NCBI GenBank assembly: GCA_031260825.1
Contig: JAISKS010000004.1
Coordinates: 1 to 5,989 of the forward strand
DNA from: Bifidobacteriaceae bacterium
GTDB lineage: Bacteria; Actinomycetota; Actinomycetes; Actinomycetales; Bifidobacteriaceae
DNA length: 5,989 bases
Direction: 5' to 3'
A program made the translations under genes and the position numbers. Every line of letters begins with the position of its first letter. Position 1 is the first letter of the stretch. Shown one piece after another: positions 5,518 through 5,989 of this stretch. The notes below the pieces were generated by a model. The model was not told the DNA's origin. It ran no database searches and was given only the letters and a program-made list of their open reading frames with translations.

Positions 5518-5989
5518 ATGAATACAACAAACCAAACAAGAACTTTAAAAGTATTAATCGCTATTATGCTAGCGTTTTCTCTAGTAGCAATGGGCACACT
5601 AACTGCTTGCGGAAAAGATAAAGCAGCTGAGACAGAGAAAAAATTAGAATCTCCGGATATTTATCCAGATCTAAAATATTCTGACTATACAATAGTTGCT
5701 TTCCAAGATCCTGATCCTGAGAATCCACAAGCTAAGCCTGTAACTAGAGGTAAAGTAAAAGCTACTTATAAAAATGTTGGTAGCTCAAGCTTATATAATC
5801 CATTAATTACATTTAAAGTTTTAAATGAAAAAGGTTCAAAAGTTGGCGAATGCAAAACAACCATCCAAGATGACGATTTTAAAGCTGGTGAATCTGTAGA
5901 AATAGAATTTCAATGTAATTCAATAGTATTAGGTGGAACAATTGCTCCTAAATATCCTGAAAACCTTGCTAATTCAGATGATAAGCCTG
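5518..5989 (+). CDS. Lipoprotein with FxLYD-like domain, 3' end cut by the window
   Basis: The first 157 codons are present with no stop before the edge. Residues 1-30 form a lipoprotein signal peptide: basic residues R8 and K11, a hydrophobic stretch about L10-M25, and the lipobox L28-T29-A30-C31, so C31 should be lipid-modified and the protein held on the outer face of the membrane. A charged linker follows (about 32-50, KDKAAETEKK). Residues about 73-135 (RGKVKATYKNVGS, then ITFKVLNEKGSKVGE, then KAGESVEIEFQC) match the pattern of an FxLYD-like beta-sandwich: two-strand motif, turn with NEKG, and a final strand after a Gly-Glu turn. Such domains are common in small cell-surface lipoproteins and have no defined enzymatic role. 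C118 and C137 could form a disulfide. The gene has its own promoter and Shine-Dalgarno site, so it is separate from the reductase transcript. The exact function is unknown. Confidence 0.8.
   Translation, partial: MNTTNQTRTLKVLIAIMLAFSLVAMGTLTACGKDKAAETEKKLESPDIYPDLKYSDYTIVAFQDPDPENPQAKPVTRGKVKATYKNVGSSSLYNPLITFKVLNEKGSKVGECKTTIQDDDFKAGESVEIEFQCNSIVLGGTIAPKYPENLANSDDKP

Overview
The window is AT-rich, roughly one third G+C by eye, and compact. All four protein-coding genes lie on the + strand and use TAA stops, with TGA never read through. The organism is probably a small-genome, low-GC epibiont-type bacterium. Candidatus Saccharibacteria (TM7) or a related CPR lineage is my best guess, at about even odds. 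The reasons are the exported LamG/TIG multidomain protein, the AbiEi/DUF559-type nuclease, promoters placed right against start codons, and a lipobox lipoprotein. A low-GC Gram-positive cannot be excluded from the sequence alone.

Layout: (1) Bases 1-140 are an AT-rich leader with a good promoter whose predicted start of transcription is the ATG of the next gene. (2) Bases 141-998 encode a 285-aa DUF559/Vsr-like predicted nuclease with an AbiEi-like N-terminal part. (3) Bases 991-1507 are non-coding and built almost entirely from two repeat families. The first is an array of about 62-bp units with a conserved 20-bp head, three units facing one way and five the other, around a near-perfect inverted repeat. 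The second is a run of about 35-bp units that stops at the promoter of the next gene. (4) Bases 1538-4567 encode a 1009-aa secreted protein made of two TIG domains, each apparently interrupted by a LamG-like domain, then an uninterrupted TIG domain and a C-terminal beta-rich region. (5) Bases 4574-5467, only 6 bp downstream, encode a complete aldo/keto reductase. (6) Bases 5518-5989 encode the first 157 codons of a lipoprotein with its own extended -10 promoter and Shine-Dalgarno site; it runs off the window.

The large secreted protein and the aldo/keto reductase look like one transcript. The lipoprotein is a separate unit. The nuclease upstream has its own promoter and is separated from the rest by the repeat block. 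The surface protein looks like an adhesin or glycan-binding protein. No functional link between it and the reductase can be read from the sequence.

The most unusual element is the repeat block at 991-1507, which matches no standard class (CRISPR, attC, tRNA, IS) that I can recognise. The nested LamG-in-TIG architecture and the apparently leaderless promoters are the next most interesting observations.
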